Assembly: GCA_029212785.1 (NCBI GenBank)
Contig: JARGOG010000036.1
Span: forward strand, 1-42,037
DNA length: 42,037 nt
Origin: Thalassobaculaceae bacterium
Lineage (GTDB): Bacteria > Pseudomonadota > Alphaproteobacteria > Thalassobaculales > Thalassobaculaceae
Direction: 5' to 3'
Every line of letters begins with the position of its first letter. Position 1 is the first letter of the stretch. Both the position numbers and the translations under genes were made by a program. Under the pieces are notes generated by a model. That model was not told the origin of the DNA. It did no database searches and saw nothing but the letters and a program-made list of their open reading frames with translations. Shown piece by piece: positions 40,879-42,037 of the stretch.

Positions 40879-41607
40879 TCAGAGGCCGACATCGCCGACA
40901 AGGCCGCGCAGCAGATGGCCGACCGCGTAGGCGAGCCCGGCGGCGGCGAGGCCGATGACCAGGGTCTCCAGGCCGGAGCGCCACCAGGCGCTGAGCGACC
41001 AGCGCGACTTGGCGGAACCGATGGCGAAGAACACCGCCGCCGTCACCGCCGTCGAGACCGCGAACCCGCCGCCCGCCATATACGGGATCAGCGGCACCAG
41101 CCCGCAGACCCCGAAGGCGGAGAAGGTGACCCAGGCCGCGACCCAGGGCGAGCGCAGGACGGGGGCCAGGTGATGCTCTTCCACCAGCATGGTGTTGGCC
41201 CAGCGGTCCTCGTCGGCGGTGATGGTATCGACGGCGCGTTCCAGGGCGCGGCCTTCGAAACCCTTGGCGGCGAAGATCTGTCGGATTTCCTCGCGTTCGC
41301 CGGCGGGTTCGGCGGCGATGTGCCGGTGCTCCATGGCCAGCACCCTTGCCGCCTCGTCCTTTTCCGCCTTGGTGCCGGAATAGTTGGCCGCCGCCATGGA
41401 GAACCCGTCGGCGATCAGGTTGGCGAATCCAAGGACCAGGATCACCCCGACCGACAGCTCCGCCCCGGCCACCCCGGCGACGATGGCGAAGGTGGTGACG
41501 GCCCCGTCGATCCCGCCATAGATCCAGTCGCGCAGATACTGCGCATCGGGCTTGCCGGCGATGCGGGCGCGGATGGACGCGGGGTCGTGATCGTGCTCAA
41601 GGGCCAT
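40879..41607 (-). CDS. VIT1/CCC1-family iron/manganese transporter
   Basis: The 242-residue membrane protein has five spans: two in the N-terminal part (GGIDGAVTTFAIVAGVAGAEL, ILVLGFANLIADGFSMAAAN) and three in the C-terminal part. Between them lies a hydrophilic metal-binding region with many Glu and His (EHRHIAAEPAGEREEIRQIF; DRWANTMLVEEHHLA). This layout matches VIT1/CCC1 transporters, which move Fe2+ or Mn2+ out of the cytosol in exchange for protons. GDGFS-like small residues in span 2 (ADGFSMAAANYSG) are conserved. No Shine-Dalgarno is obvious before the ATG. Its stop lies three bases from the convergent Fe-S protein gene. AT-rich DNA begins about 30 bases upstream. Confidence 0.9.
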   Translation of the reverse strand: MALEHDHDPASIRARIAGKPDAQYLRDWIYGGIDGAVTTFAIVAGVAGAELSVGVILVLGFANLIADGFSMAAANYSGTKAEKDEAARVLAMEHRHIAAEPAGEREEIRQIFAAKGFEGRALERAVDTITADEDRWANTMLVEEHHLAPVLRSPWVAAWVTFSAFGVCGLVPLIPYMAGGGFAVSTAVTAAVFFAIGSAKSRWSLSAWWRSGLETLVIGLAAAGLAYAVGHLLRGLVGDVGL

Positions 41608-41676
41608 GGGGAGAGTGTAGCGGCAATGCTTGAAGGATTAGGAGGGTAAGTTGGTGTATAAATAAAAATTACTAAT

Positions 41677-42037
41677 CTATAACAAATCAATTAGAGAAAG
41701 TGGATCATGTCTGGTTTTGCTCATTGATTCCAAGAGGTTCATTGAGGAATAATAATCAACACCCACAGAAAATACAATATCATCTATCTCTCTATACTCA
41801 TTTTTATCTTTCATATACTCACTAATACATTGAATTGCATTTAAATAATATTCATCCAAATTTAATACTATTGTGTCTATGAAAGACAATTGCCGAGCGG
41901 AGTGCACAATCAGGTTTCTGCATCTATAAATTCTGTGTATTTGCCACTCTATTCTCTTTTTATGCGAATTTATAAAATTGTATAAAGATTTTGCATCGGA
42001 AAAATTTTGATTAACCTTCATAGCGCGCAGTCGACAT
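41677..42037 (-). CDS. ApeA-like HEPN domain protein, C-terminal part (probably cut by window edge)
   Basis: From the ATG at 42021 the frame codes 114 residues, but it stays open upstream to the window edge, so this may be the end of a longer gene. The RIEWQIHRIYRCRNLIVH stretch and following IDTIVLNLDEYYLNAI match the C-terminal HEPN domain of ApeA-like proteins, which are usually several hundred residues long. R35-x4-H40 (RNLIVH) is the RNase motif of active HEPN domains, which cut RNA in toxin and phage-defence systems. Base composition is strongly AT-rich, unlike everything else here. Codon use is correspondingly AT-biased, a sign of transfer. The N-terminal partner domain is outside the window. 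Confidence 0.7.
   Translation of the reverse strand, partial: CRLRAMKVNQNFSDAKSLYNFINSHKKRIEWQIHRIYRCRNLIVHSARQLSFIDTIVLNLDEYYLNAIQCISEYMKDKNEYREIDDIVFSVGVDYYSSMNLLESMSKTRHDPLSLIDLL

Noticed and set aside
1-42037. tRNA, rRNA, CRISPR arrays, transposases, integrases or a replication origin
   Set aside because: No cloverleaf with a TTCRA arm, no regularly spaced repeats and no transposase or recombinase motifs were seen on either strand, though weak or degenerate copies could be missed by eye.

Overview
The window is about 42 kb of GC-rich DNA with dense coding on both strands. It reads as the chromosome of a Gram-negative alphaproteobacterium, probably Rhodospirillales-like; the genus cannot be settled from sequence alone. 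Supporting signs are the prs-rplY-pth-ychF order, the mlaA-mlaC pair, UbiK and COQ9-like proteins, a heptose epimerase for LPS, betaine-lipid genes (btaA-btaB) and a GlxA/GbdR-type regulator. Only the last ~400 bases are different: they are strongly AT-rich and look acquired.

Layout. 1-5669 (minus strand): the N-terminal part of a NodU-type carbamoyltransferase cut by the window edge, a zinc alcohol dehydrogenase, and a tight operon hldD - metallophosphatase - unknown polytopic membrane protein. 5841-12970 (plus): ubiK, a YbjN-family gene behind a hairpin-rich leader, proC, a TetR/COQ9-like gene, then prs, rplY, pth, ychF and a dienelactone-hydrolase-family gene. 13066-17806 (plus): a likely catabolic operon with a Cys-rich protein, an SDR, an enolase-superfamily enzyme, the wreck of a D-2-hydroxyacid dehydrogenase, a class III CoA-transferase and a CitE/malyl-CoA-lyase-type enzyme. 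17819-19212: a short leader ORF and an intrinsic terminator in front of a Bcr/CflA-type efflux gene. 19223-23880 (minus): a TPR-methyltransferase, btaB, btaA, a small conserved hypothetical and a secreted epoxide-hydrolase-like protein.

24082-32088: ettA, a bidirectional terminator, mlaC and mlaA, a membrane-anchored TPR protein, a BASS-like transporter divergent from a hotdog thioesterase, and a diguanylate cyclase. 32117-40875: an iron alcohol dehydrogenase divergent from a Kef-type antiporter, phnM divergent from a DUF1045/2H-phosphoesterase gene, a YegD-like Hsp70, a GlxA-family regulator, and an eight-Cys Fe-S protein. 40879-42037: a VIT1/CCC1 transporter, then the C-terminal part of an ApeA-like HEPN protein in AT-rich DNA.

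The most interesting unexplained structure is the leader of the efflux gene. It has a 15-codon ORF with a perfect Shine-Dalgarno, mutually exclusive hairpins over its stop codon, and a strong terminator just before the efflux gene's own ribosome site, as expected for translation-coupled attenuation. Next come the HEPN fragment, the dehydrogenase remnant inside an otherwise intact operon, and the multi-hairpin leader before the ybjN-like gene. No tRNA, rRNA, CRISPR array, transposase or integrase was seen.
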